64,000 bases of DNA. Origin: Craterostigma plantagineum (Eukaryota > Streptophyta > Magnoliopsida > Lamiales > Linderniaceae). Where the stretch lies: NCBI GenBank assembly GCA_027422505.1, contig JAPQWV010000125.1, positions 744,001 through 808,000 on the forward strand, written 5' to 3'. The stretch's first letter is position 1, and the number at the start of each line of letters is the position of its first letter. Both the position numbers and the translations under genes were made by a program. Below the pieces are notes generated by a model that saw only the letters and a list, made by a program, of their open reading frames with translations, did not search any database and was not told where the DNA came from. Shown piece after piece: positions 25,187 to 36,700 of this stretch.

Positions 25187-28090
25187 TTAAAAATAATAAT
25201 AATAATAGTAATAATAAGAACTTAAAAATAATATAAATGATAATAAGAATGCATGTTGATGGTCTTTCCATTGCCGTACCCGTAGAGGGTAACTACAGCG
25301 TTCCAAATTGTCGCCACAGCCCACAGATCGCACGGTGTCAACATCCAGTGGTTTGCCAAGCAAGGCCCCCTCCCAATGTATGCGATCTAGCTGCATTTCT
25401 AGTGAATCACCGTAGTACAATGGCGAGTAAAGATCCCAATGGGCCTCGATTTCGTTCGCGACGTTATTCCTTAAGGTGACCCATTCTTCCTCGTCATTGT
25501 AAATATGGGAAGCGATAGCGCGAAATCCGCAGTTGCCGTCCGCCACCACATCCTTATAACTAACTATATACGGATGGATGACTGATGTTACGTGGTGCTG
25601 CAAGCGGGTGTGGAAGAAGTTGGATTCACCTGTACAAAGCATCTTACAAGTCTAGAGGATTTATCCATGTTCGCATGAATACAGGGGTGAAAGATAGCCG
25701 TACCTGTATCCGTAGTAGAAGTACGAGAGCGCTTTGCAGACGAAGATGACGTACGGCCATGACTGGAACGACCCTGGCTGCTACGGCTTGTACTGCTGCG
25801 CCCTGCGCTGCGTCCCCCCCTTGGGAGTGCGTATTCCCAAGCACTTCGATCACGCTTCGTCGAGTCTCTTTTCTTTGGTCGGCCTTTTACAGATGTCTTA
25901 ACAGCTGGCTCATTCCACTCTTGCGCCTCGGGATACAGATGTTCGTGAACTACTCGATGGAGGCCACACATAACGGCGGGATCGCGCGTTTCTGCCTCAC
26001 GGACGAGGTCGTAAAAGCGCTCCTGCTCAGAAATATCTGGAACTACTGAGACGCCGATTGTCAGCGTTCTCCAGAAGTCGTGCAAGCATTCTAACGAAAC
26101 TCCATAGCTGTTGTCCACGCATTGCTGAAGCTCGCAAGCACACGGTAGTTGGTGCGTACGTCGTACTACACATCCGCACCTGGAGTAAACTTCATTCGAC
26201 AACTCTTTCGCCCGTCGCAGCTCATGTCCCATAATTAATATTGCATGGTGTGAAACTCTGTATAATAATGTCAGGAATGGAAATACTGACATCGGAATAG
26301 GTCGTTTCGACCGGGACTCCTCAAGTGTCTGCATGCCCACAGCAACAAAATTATTACATAAGGAACACTGACACGTAATAATAATGTATTTACCTTTCTT
26401 ATGCGAATCAACTGGTTCTGAATCTGCTCGTGCACCTTCACCCATACGGTGTCAAGGGATCCAGTGGCGGAGTTCAGCCATCCTTGCAGCTCGCTATGAG
26501 CACTCTCCACACGACATGTAGTGGTGTTCCCGAAATGAAGCACCTGGTTCGTCCGAGCTTTGGCGAACTTCTCCTTATGCACCAACCACGTCTGCTCAAC
26601 ATAAGTAACGATTTCTGAGTCGGGTAGCCAACGCAGACGCATGTCATTCACTGCCTTCTCGTATTCGTCAACAGTCGGAGCTTCCACGACTGCTTTCCAG
26701 GACTTGTGCGTGAAGTGAGCTGCGGTCTTTTTGTTCCTCCCACTCAACCAATAAATTTTGTTCTCCACATCTTTATAAATATGCCACGTGCACAGAAGAT
26801 GGTGAGAATGTGGAAATACCATATGTAGCGGTCGACGAAGGCCCAACTCACGATCAGTGACAATCGCGGACGGGTCGACATTTGGCCCTAGAATATCCCT
26901 GACTGACTGCAACATCCACCCGTAACTTCTCTCGGTCTCGTCCTCCATGACGGCAAACCCACACAGAAAGTTGTGATTACAGGGAGTCATCCCTATAATC
27001 TCAACTAGAGGCATCTTATATCTATTTGTCTTGTAAGTCGAGTCAATACCAATAAAATAAGGATACGTCCTCAGCAGTGCGAGTGACTCCGGGTGTGCGA
27101 GAAAGACATGTGTCAGCGCATTAGTCTCATCGTCTCTCAGCGCTTCAACAAAATATTCGGACTCTGTCGCCTGGTGCATCAACTGGCTCACCACGTCTCG
27201 ACCCTCAGAATTTTGCTTCTTCAAACGATCTCTGTAATTATATACATGTCGGATCGTCGCGTTATCTACGCTGTGTCGAGCCCTCATCGCTACGAGGATA
27301 TGTGCTGGTTTCGCTTGGGCAGCAGTCATTTCCTCTACGACCTTCTTTGCCTGGCTGCTCAGTCCACTCGTCTGGCGGTGTCCCTCGGGATACTGTATCA
27401 GAGGGTGATTGTGTATGGAATTCTCGGTTGCACCCGTACGAACGTACCATTCCCTAGTAGCTGGATCCTGCTGGGCTATGACTACAAACGGACACCTGCA
27501 CTTGTTAGACTTGGACATCCTCTCCAATTCATCCTCCTTGCCTCTATAACGTTCTCTGCGAGAACATCTAATCAATTTTTTGTTCCACATTTCTTGTGCG
27601 ACGAAATTATCAACTCGAAACCAAGACCAATAGCGACGCCTTTCGCCCAGTTAATGGCTTCCACGTCGGTCGAAAATCGTCCTCCTTTGCGGAAATGCTC
27701 ACTGTAGTTTATCCCGTCACCCGTGGAATCCTCCGGGACAATCTCCGAGTCTGGAAAAAAAATTAAAAAAAAATTAATGACCGAAATCGGATTTCGGCTA
27801 CCCTAAGAGGCGACCGAAATACGATTTCGGTTACGTCTAAGGTAACCGAAATCCGATTTCGGTCACGATCGGTCCGACCGAACAATAATTTCGGTCGGCA
27901 TAAGAGGCGACCGAACAATAATTTCGGTCACATCTTGGGCCGACCGAAAGTCGGACCGAATTTTCCGATCGAATCCAATGTAAGTTCGAGAATTCACGTC
28001 TATACGAACGCAATTTACGAGAATTTGCTTACCATCCGTGCCAGTAGACACTTTCTTTTGACCTTTCAATTTCGAAAATAGACGATTCAT
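25187..28090 (-). pseudogene. Mutator-type transposase fused to an OTU cysteine-protease domain, frameshifted
   Basis: Exons 28033-28090, 26394-27750, 25704-26328 and about 25187-25629. The N-terminal FAR1-like zinc region (KCRCPFVV, HNHP) is followed by the MULE transposase core (YFIGIDSTYKTNRYKMPL, FCGFAVMEDETERSY, IVTDRELGLRRPL, HHLLCTWHIYKDVE). Exon 3 has a SWIM-like cysteine motif (CGCVVRRTHQLPCAC) and a Ser/Arg-rich linker. Exon 4 opens an OTU domain with DVVADGNCGFRAIA, carrying the Asp and Cys of that protease family; I do not find the His-containing end, so it looks truncated or shifted. A one-base shift is needed in the T6 run at 27576-27581 to join the exon-2 start to the transposase frame. 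Without it the protein ends early. Confidence 0.82.
27779..27963. repeat. Subterminal palindrome array, right end of the 6.0-kb element
   Basis: Five or six variants of GACCGAAAT-ATTTCGGTC, matching the array at 22628-22883 and lying in the mirror position, in the first intron of the transposase gene. Confidence 0.85.
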
Positions 28091-28269
28091 TGAAATGTTT
28101 TAATATTTTGTTATGTTTGAATCTGATTTGGATGTCTGATTGCGATATCAGATTAGTTGTAAGGAAAATGACTTTAAAAAGAAATTTAAATTTAGAAAGG
28201 GCAAAATAGTCTTTTTTCAGTCCTTTAGGGGGCGGTGACTAGGAAAAATGGGGCGGTGAATAGCAATCC

Positions 28270-28612
28270 AGTAAATAAATAATTGCAAGCCATATAATAT
28301 ACTAGCGTTACATGTAAATATAAATCAAAAGCCATTCTACTTTATCTTTTGCTTCGATAGATGCTAAAATCAATGGAATGTTATGTTGCGTTTTCATGTT
28401 TTCGAATCAAATGCCCGTGAACAATGGGACTAGACCCTAAAAAGTTAACATCAACTGAATAAATATAAATATCTATACATTCACAAATAAATAACCCAAG
28501 AATCTCTGCATAGTATAAAATGAATATACGAGGGCGTGACTAAGTACATGCACGTTATGCTGTGGGCTAAAGTAAATTGTTTTGCATACTGAGGTCATTT
28601 TCTAACACAGTC
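28270..28612. other. Remaining bHLH71 intron 2 sequence
   Basis: AT-rich sequence between the Mutator-like element and the retroposon. Nothing recognisable. Confidence 0.4.
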
Positions 28613-28630
28613 GATAATGTTCCCCTTCTA

Positions 28631-29390
28631 ATGAAAAAGTAAAGGTGCAAAGATAACGTGACACCCTTTTCTCTCCCCTCTCTCTAAAAACCCTACTTCT
28701 TCCTTCTCGCCGCCAACCTTCCTCCCCTTCCTCCCCCTCCTCCCCCTCCTCCATTAATGGAGGTAGGGTCAATAAAGAGGTAGGGGGAGCTCTTTTCTGT
28801 TATTTCTTCTTTGTTTGTCTCTTAAAATACAAAAAAAAGGAAAAAAAAAAAAACCGCCACCGCCTTCCTCCGCCCCAGTCCGCCTCCGGCCGCCAACCGC
28901 CGTCGAGCCGCCTCCGCTAGCCGCGCCCACCTCCGCCAGTCCGCCAGCAGCGCACACCTCCGCCGTCGCCAAGTGTTTCAGTCCCTCTTTATGGGGGTTT
29001 TGTCTGAGTCCCTTTCTTGGGGGTTTTGTCGCCAAAACATTAGTAAATTTTGGGTGGAAAATTTGACAAATTTGATTTCTAAGTAGATCTGAATTAATAG
29101 CCATGTTTTTATGGAGTTTTAGTTCATATAGTGCTTGGTTTATCGTTCTGATTTTCTTATCCTTGATTTTCTTTATTTGGTGTGTTGGGTTCTTTGTTTA
29201 GTCTTGGAAGAATTTTCGTTCCATTTTGGATTGATCTTCTTGCCGAGTTTTCTCTCCTTTATGGAGCTTTTCTCCTCCTTTGGAGGCGTTTTCCCTTCTG
29301 GATGTATGTTGTAGCCAGAGGGGCTCTTTCGGCTGTTTAGCCGTTGTACTTTGTTGTGGAATGAAAGCTAGTTATCATGGAAAAAAAAAA
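28631..29390 (+). mobile_element. Poly(A)-tailed retroposon (processed copy, SINE or truncated LINE)
   Basis: Ends in a run of ten A at 29381-29390 and is flanked by a near-identical duplication of about 18 bp starting GATAATGTTCCC (28613-28630 and 29391-29408), the hallmark of target-primed reverse transcription. The 5' part is pyrimidine-rich with a CTCTCTAAAAACCCTA-like leader and a Pro/Ala-rich low-complexity open frame (28815-29066). The 3' part resembles a plant mRNA 3' end. I do not recognise the parent gene or family. Confidence 0.7.
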
Positions 29391-29488
29391 GATAATGTTC
29401 CCTTCTTACTGTACGGTCTAGGGCAGGACATGTTCAGATAAAATAAGAAATAAGTAACATAAATGTCTATACATGCATGTGCTTCGTG

Positions 29489-30807
29489 GGTATTTTAATT
29501 AAATAATTAAAAAAAATCATTAACAAAATAAACACAAAATGAAAATTATTAATAAAATAGAGAAATTCGTATAAACAGAATACGAGTTAGTAACTCGTAA
29601 AAACAAAGTACGAATTAATTCTCCAAGGATGTCCACGCCCATCTGACGTAGGATTTGAGTAACTCGTATATTAAATGTACGAGTTATAGTTGAGTAACTC
29701 GTAGAAAGATGTTACGAGTTATTAACACTTTTTCTGACAGAAATATTAAATATATAGGAGTTATATTTGCTATCCAGTTAGTAATTTTCTAACAGATACG
29801 CATCTTGTTATGTCTATAATATTCAATTATTTAATAGATAACACATCATTGAAGTTATCTATACATATGTGATACCTACATCTCGTAAAAATAAACCACA
29901 TCCACTAAAGTCTAATATTTAATAGATTAGATAGACATAGGCGAACACATCATTGAAGTGTTTAGCAAGGTTCTGAAATAGGGTTTTCGAGCCGGACCAG
30001 AAATTTTAGTGGTTTATGGTTTAGTGGTTTAACAGTATAGAATGAATCAAACCGGAGTAACGGTATCTTAAATATAACAAATATATATTTTATATAGGAA
30101 TAATCAAATAATATGAAAAATATACATGTTTTTATGAACGTTTTTCAAACTAATTACATAATTTAAGGGGTAAAATTAAATAAAAGTAAATTGTGTGGGT
30201 TGTTATAAATTAATCGTATGTCAAGTAAATTGTGTGGGTTGTTTTTATGAACGTTTTTCAACTAATTATATAATTTGAGTGGAAGCAATGCCAGAATATT
30301 AACAAGAAAACACAAAAGGAAAATGAATTAATACAAAGATTTGCTACGTGTCGTTTGAGCCTTGGAATTGTTATTATTTATTTTATTCAAATGCCTAGCT
30401 GTCCTCCATTGATTACAAGTGTTTCGCATGTTTCCTAAGCTCATTCTCTTAATTGTACAAAATAATAATTGAATATTATAGACATACCAAGATGTGTATC
30501 TGTTAGAAAAATTACTAATTTGGATAGCAAATATCACATGACGACTTAAGTCGTGAAAAAGTGTTAATAACTCGTAACATCTTTGTACGAGTTACTCAAA
30601 TATATCTCGTACATTTAGTATACGAATTACTCAAATGCCACGTCACATCCACGTGGACCACCTTGGAGAAGTAATTCGTACTTCGTTTTTACGAGTTACT
30701 AACTCGTATTCTGTTTATACGAATTTCTCTATTTTATTAATAGTTTTCATTTTATGTTTATTTTGTTAATGGTTTGTTTTTTTTTTAATTATTTAATTAA
30801 AAAAGCC
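29489..30807. mobile_element. Mutator-type MITE with long terminal inverted repeats
   Basis: 1319 bp between exact 11-bp copies of TGTGCTTCGTG (29478-29488 and 30808-30818). Arms of about 350 bases (29489-29840 and 30465-30807) start GGTATTTTAATTAAA and GGCTTTTTTAATTAAA and share blocks rich in TAACTCGTA. No transposase. The loop contains a fragment of another hAT-like family at 29966. Confidence 0.85.
29966..30110. mobile_element. Truncated end of a CAGGGTTTT-family hAT-like element
   Basis: Begins CAAGGTTCTGAAATAGGG and runs through AGTGGTTTAACA, matching the right ends of 50726-52668 and 56627-57389. Its other end and a target duplication are not found, so it is a fragment. The end at 30110 is approximate. 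Confidence 0.55.
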
Positions 30808-30918
30808 TGTGCTTCGTGCTATATAGACGACACGAAAAATGGCCCAGAAGCCGTACCGTGTTTTCCAAAAAAAAATAAAAATAAAAAGACTTGTCTCAGA
30901 GTTTATATATATAGAAAT

Positions 30919-31255
30919 TGTTAGAGATATATTATGGTGTTCAATTATACCTATGTCCTGTAGATTTTATTAAGCTAGGACCAATCTGTAAATATGCCTA
31001 ACATGTGGGTATATTAGTTATATTGGGCTTAATAGCCCATTAGGGCTTATGTATAAATATCCTGAACAATACATTGTTTGGGGTTACTGATTCATATTAA
31101 GAGTTGAAGTATATTGCTGAAGAACTCACGCGTATCCATTCGTTCAAACTCTACGACACGTCTAGTGGTATTACGGATCGTTAGCTTCCGTAATTCATCA
31201 TCTAAGTAATCCCAATTATATGAATCATGTCAAAGTTGGATAAATCGGACCAACA
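30919..31255 (+). repeat. 5' LTR of the 9.3-kb element
   Basis: 337 bp, TGTTAGAGATAT to GGACCAACA. Confidence 0.92.
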
Positions 31256-32614
31256 AGTGGTATCAGAGCCAAACGCGTTCAGATTTGAGAAACATTTCCG
31301 AAATTATATTTCTTGGTGTTCTTCACAGTTTTTCGAAAATTTGGATATGTTTTGGTATTTTTTATGTTGATTGAGTGTTCAGGAATTGAAATCTTACGTG
31401 TTCTTTTGGGGTCTTTATTTTCGTGAAGTCTTCGAGCTCCAGTGATTTCGAGCTACACTGATTCTGAGCTAATTGCGAAAACCCAATCATTAATTGGAGC
31501 AATTTCGAAGCCTGTTATCATCACATCGTGTCCTTCGAAAACAATCCTTCGTGTCCTTATCTTTCGAAAAATTAGATAATCCTGCAATTGGAGCTCGAAA
31601 ACTTCTGCAAAATAATCCTGCATCCTTCGAAATTCTCCTTCTCGAAACACACATCGAAAATTAAATTGCGAAAAGTCCGCCTCGTTCAAAAATCCCTTCG
31701 AGAATTACTTATTCACACAATCAGAAAATAAGGCCTAAAGTAAAAAAAAAAGCCAAAATAATAATAATAGTAATAAGTAAATAAATTCTTCAAATCTGCG
31801 AAGCGCGTCAACTATCAAGTATCCAACTAGATTAAAATAAAATAAAAAATCCATGGGACTTAAACGCAACGACTTCTACCTCTGTACAAAAGCGAAGTTT
31901 CTGTATCGCTCAAGAACGTACTATAAAGGAATTAGAAGCTCGCTTATAGAATAACCATAACTGTCTCGTTGTCAGCTTAAGAGAAAAAGCATCTCTCAAT
32001 TGCAAGCTTGAAGCAATGCAAATGAGAGTCGATGATCGTGATAAAAAAATTAGTGAGTCAACTACTAGTTTGAAAAAGAGCGAAGACGAGAGACTCACTA
32101 AGACTTGCCAATATAACTTCATGTATAGCAAGCGTAGCGAGTTCTACGTTAAAATTAGGAGTTTAGAGGACATTCTAACAAAAGAGAGCAAGCGGATCAA
32201 AATTCCTCTAAGAACCTAGCGTCAAACGGGGAAAGTAACTTACATTCTCAAAAACGTATTTGCTGTTGGGAAATTCCGAAGGTTGCCAGTAAAATTTCCG
32301 AATTGAACGCAACCTTGGAATCGGAAGAGTAGGCTTTCGAGCGGAAAAGGAAAAACTTTTAGAGGAGATATCAAATCTCAAAAATTTCCCACCCTTACAT
32401 GTCCCAAATAATCCTTCTATTTGTCTAAGCAGGATAAGGGAACTCAAATTGACGCTTTTGTTCCTAAAATTAATACAAAGAAAACTTTTACGAATGATTC
32501 TAAGTCAATATTGACCGAAGCTGAAAAGTTAAGCAAAAGTAGAGCTCTAATAATTGCTAAGGAACAAATAAAGAAAATTAAGGAGAAAGGAAAATCGAAA
32601 TTCCAAAAATAAAG

Positions 32615-33625
32615 TTGCAAAAGGTCAAGATTTTTCATCCCCTATCTATATTAAAAAGGAAGCTTATAAAGAAGAAGTTCCAAGCTCAAGCAAGCGAATT
32701 TCTCAAGCCCCAAAAACATCTCACTGCATATGACTCATTCAAAGCAAAGGATGGAGAAGAATTGTATGAGATCTATCAGCGCTTCCTTACACTAGTGAAT
32801 GAGATGAGAAAGATCAATGTAGGCAGAACTGGCGAGGAGATCAACATACGTTTTCTCTCGGCACTGCAGCCGGAATGGATGAAAATTGCAAACAATATCC
32901 TACAGAACAAGGACCTAGAAGAAATGGACATCCCTTGCCTTTTTTACTGTCTCGCTCAACATGTTGAAGACATTAGCGAGATTCATAAAGCATCAAAAGG
33001 AAAGGCAGCCATGGAAACTATCGCCCCAATTAGCAACCGAAACTAGAAAGAATTCGAAGCCTATACAGAATCTTAGCTCATCTGAAGAAGACAATGATAA
33101 CATCGATGCAGAAATGGATCCTGACTGGCTGACATTACAAAACTAATGGCTTTGATCACAAAGCGATTTGATTCATATGCTAAGAATAGATCCTCAAATC
33201 GACTCAGGACAAGCTCCTCGAAGAAGCGAGAGATAAAGACTGATGACCCTGAACCCAAGTCATGTATCCCTGAAAGATAAAAAAATATTTCAACTGCGAC
33301 AAGCCAGGCCACTTTGCTCGAGATTGCTTCCTACCAAAGACAAAAGACATTGACTACTACACCAAGAAAGCCCAACTTCTCAAACAAAACAGTCGGGGTG
33401 TCATACTCATGGCAGAACAAGAATCATGGCTCGAGGATACCTTTGAGAGTGAGGAAGAAAATCTGGCGCTTATGGCAAATGTCGAGGAGCACAACTCTGC
33501 AGCTACTCCCTCAACTGACTCATCTTCAGAAACTGAGGTACACAACTTCCACTCCAACCTACATAAACAACTATCTGTGCTTCAAGATAAACTAACATCT
33601 ATGGTTAGGGAAAACAGTCGTTAGA
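32615..33625 (+). pseudogene. Gag remnant of the 9.3-kb element
   Basis: A Gag segment of UBN2 type (LYEIYQRFLTLVNEMRKINV, then RFLSALQPEWMKIANNIL) is followed after a stop by a zinc-knuckle segment near 33280-33330 (YFNCDKPGHFARDC), where the first Cys is replaced by Tyr. Coiled-coil-like charged stretches follow to about 33914. Several frames and stops interrupt it. Confidence 0.7.
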
Positions 33626-34902
33626 AACTAAGCTAGAAAACAATGGAAAAGTCTTGCGGACCGAACTAGTAGAAAAAGCTAAGCTAAATTCTTTCCTACA
33701 ACAAGCTCAGGATACCTCCCTCACACTTGAAACTAAAGTAAGAAGTTTAGAAGAGAAACTGATCGAAAAGGAAAATGATTTCAAGAAAAGTGAGGAAGAG
33801 CGCAACTCTATATCCCTACAATATGAATTCATATCTAAAGAACGAAATCGTCTATGTTCTAAAATAAAAAAGCTTGAGGGTCTACTAGCAAAGAGAGGAC
33901 AACAGATAGAATGATCTTTTTGAACAAGCCTAGAGACAGAGAATTTTATGATCCACGTGAAGGATTAGGTTTCGTTCATGGCTATATCCCAATCGCGAAA
34001 AAAACCCTACCTCTTTATGACATTAGTTTTTTAGGATTAAATATACGTAGTCTAATGCCTTTCACGAGCTCATCTACACTTGATGTACTAGAGAAAAATA
34101 AGAGAAATAGAGAGGACTGGGCCGGAATCCCACTTGACTATGATGATCTGAATGACAAAGAAAACATCTTTGTCTGATGACTATTTACCTATCATACACC
34201 CTCTTCTAAAGAAGTAGGTGTCATAAATTCAAGTACCTACAGTCCTTATATCCCAGCTGTTATCAAGAAATCTTTGATTTGCGCTCGATCCTGGAGCCCG
34301 AAAAGATTGTCTCTCGAGTAGAAAATGACGCATTACTGACAATTATTTCCTCACTCAAAGAACAAATCAACAACATTATCACTTCCTCTCCACAAATGCT
34401 CCTAGCTGAGTCTAAATAGAAACTCCAACCCAGAAGGAAATGAAATGGATAGCCACAAGGGACGAACTACTATTTACAAACCGTGCCCCTACTTCTAAAG
34501 AGACAGAGGAATTCAAATTAGAGCATCCAGTTCAAATTCGCACAGTAAACGTCTGTCGCACGCCAAATCTGACCTTGCTACACTTCCATCAAGAATTTCA
34601 TTTTTTGAATCTGTACAAACAACCATGCTCTCTAGTTTCCATTATTCATATGATGATGCACTTGCCTTAAATTCTCGCTTTAGATTAGCAAATGCAAGCA
34701 CAATCAACAACGATGCACGTTTTTTTCCTGAGTGAGGCTCACAAACTCAAAATGCAAAGACTTCAGCAAAAGGAAAAACTGACTTTCTAGCTGAAATCGT
34801 GCGCCTTCAGGATATTAATAAGTCACAAGTCAAGGAACACCAAAATCAAATTGAAATTTTCAAGTTCGAAAAAGAGAAACTACTAAACGAAATTTTCATT
34901 TG

Positions 34903-36440
34903 CTTCATTTCTTTGCATAGTGCTCCGAGCTGCTGGTCGAGATGAGCTTGAGTCACAAAGGGTAATAACCTAACAGAGCCACGGAGGCGATCTGTTGTCA
35001 TGACATTAGAATAAATTTCTGTGTCGAGGCCCACTGGTACTGATAAGTACTCAGAACTTGAGAAATCGGGGCCACATAGACTTACCGTTGGCATCATCGA
35101 TAAGTTGAGCTCATCGAGATTGCCTGATTGTACGGGAGTTGTGATGTTCCCCATGTCAGGTCTTTCGTCCGATCCTCGAGTATCATCTTTGGATGATATT
35201 TCTACGGACGTTTCGGACTGATCACAGAGACAAGTCGTTAAAGGTGTTTGTGTCCTAGCAAAAGGAGAAAAATTTGGGATATTGGACACTAGACTCAATG
35301 TGCAGGAAGGAGGAACAATAACGTGGGGCTGGGGGTCGCTGATTTGTACATCGCTTGCCTCCGAGTGAGGCGAGGATAGTTGGGATAGTTCTCCGTGAAA
35401 TATTGAGACAACAACATGTTGGGAGGTTGTTGAATGGGAAGGGTTGGGTTTTGCACGCGCCGTTGAACCAGATGCGGTGACTTCTACTCGGGAGCTAATT
35501 AAATTAGCTCTTATTCCTATGGGCTTGGTTCGAGGATTTATAGTGAGGAGGGGAGGTGCGAAGTTGACTGACATTGGAGGAGGTGCCGGTCTGTCGTGTT
35601 TGCGTTTCGTTCGTACTTCGCATCTGCGCTCAGGACTCTGTCTCACACTCGGTCTAGCCCCGGGGTTGGATACGGTGGGGTTGGACCGTATTGTGGGGGC
35701 TGAAATATTCTGCGTACGCCTGTAAGTAATCACCACGGGGTCCGTGGGATCGGCAAGGTCGAGGAGGTGGCATGGAAGAGGTAGTCCCTGAAGAGGGGCG
35801 TCATCCCGGGGGGTCGTTTTAGATAATTCAGCTTTGGAACCTCTAGGTGCTCCTCAGCTGGTCCGTGAGTGATTTCTGGGTTGAGTTCCATGTAGTGACG
35901 GATCAGGACTGAGAACCACCATAGGAAAGAAATGCATTTCTCTTGGATGTCTTAAGTAGTCCCGGATACATATCTGGTCCTCTATCTCTCTCATGAAGAT
36001 ATCGGCACAGTCGCATCGTTTGCCGAACGCGATGCCGTAGAAGAGTTTGAGAATGTTGACGTTGCAGCGATTTTGTCCGATGTGTTTTGGGGAGAGACAT
36101 TTGTTGATCTCCGTGAATAGTATGCTCCAGGGGCTTGGGAGTTTGCTGACTGAGAAGATAAGATTTGGGGCAGCAGTGGGGTGCATCCTAACTCGAGCAT
36201 CCCATTAAGCAGTTCTTGAGTGGTCGAATTTAGATCGAGTTGATCAAAGGTAGGTAGCTGAAGGATTGTCTTCAGAAGACCTTTATCGAGAATGACGGAG
36301 GTGTTTTCGATCTGACTTTAATAGATTAGTTCATTTGTATTTTGTACTTTATACATCAGTCCCCAGAATTGTTGCTGATAGACTTCAGGGACGGTCGCCG
36401 CTATAGTGAATGCAGGCAGCATAAAATGATTCCTGAGTAT
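34903..36440. repeat. Left arm of a 1.54-kb inverted duplication
   Basis: Reverse complement of 36700-38234 over nearly its full length. On the minus strand it encodes the same region as the right arm, including VTASGSTARAKPNPSHS and LRGSVRLLPFVTQAHLDQQL, with scattered differences. Confidence 0.88.
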
Positions 36441-36700
36441 GGCGATGATTACCATGTTTATTTACCTAACGAATCTGTGACGAAGCCCTCAAGTCTATGG
36501 CGATGGCGATGATTACCATGTTTATTTACCTAACGAATTCTTTGACGAAGCCCTCAAGTCTATGGCGATGGCGATGATTACCATGTTTATTTACCTAACG
36601 AATTCTGTGACGAAGCCCTCAAGTCTATGGCGATGGCGATGATTACCATGTTTATTTACCTAACGAATTCTGTGACGAAGCCCTCAAGTCTATGGCGATG
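36440..36700. repeat. 65-bp tandem repeats in the loop of the inverted duplication
   Basis: Four nearly identical units of about 65 bases (core ATTACCATGTTTATTTACC) lie exactly between the two arms. Confidence 0.9.

Larger units (their letters stand above)
22251..28269. mobile_element. 6.0-kb Mutator-like element carrying PMD and transposase-OTU genes
   Basis: Terminal inverted repeats of about 70 bases begin GGGATTACTATTCACC at the left and GGATTGCTATTCACC on the complement of the right end, and continue through a shared block CCCTAAAGGACTGAAAAAAG. Inside are two divergent sets of genes: a plant mobile domain gene on the plus strand and a Mutator-type transposase on the minus strand. Subterminal arrays of CCGAAATC-GATTTCGG palindromes lie at both ends. 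No clean 9-bp target duplication is visible; the flanks share only an imperfect A-rich match. It lies in intron 2 of the bHLH71-like gene. Confidence 0.85.

Noticed and set aside
28815..29066. Pro/Ala-rich open frame as a genuine protein
   Set aside because: It lies in a poly(A)-tailed retroposed segment and is low-complexity, with no recognisable domain.
34846..35736. Long minus-strand open frame rich in Pro/Ser that could be a separate gene
   Set aside because: It is the reverse-complement arm of the inverted duplication inside the 9.3-kb LTR element and matches the plus-strand arm at 37569-38365. It has no start context of its own.
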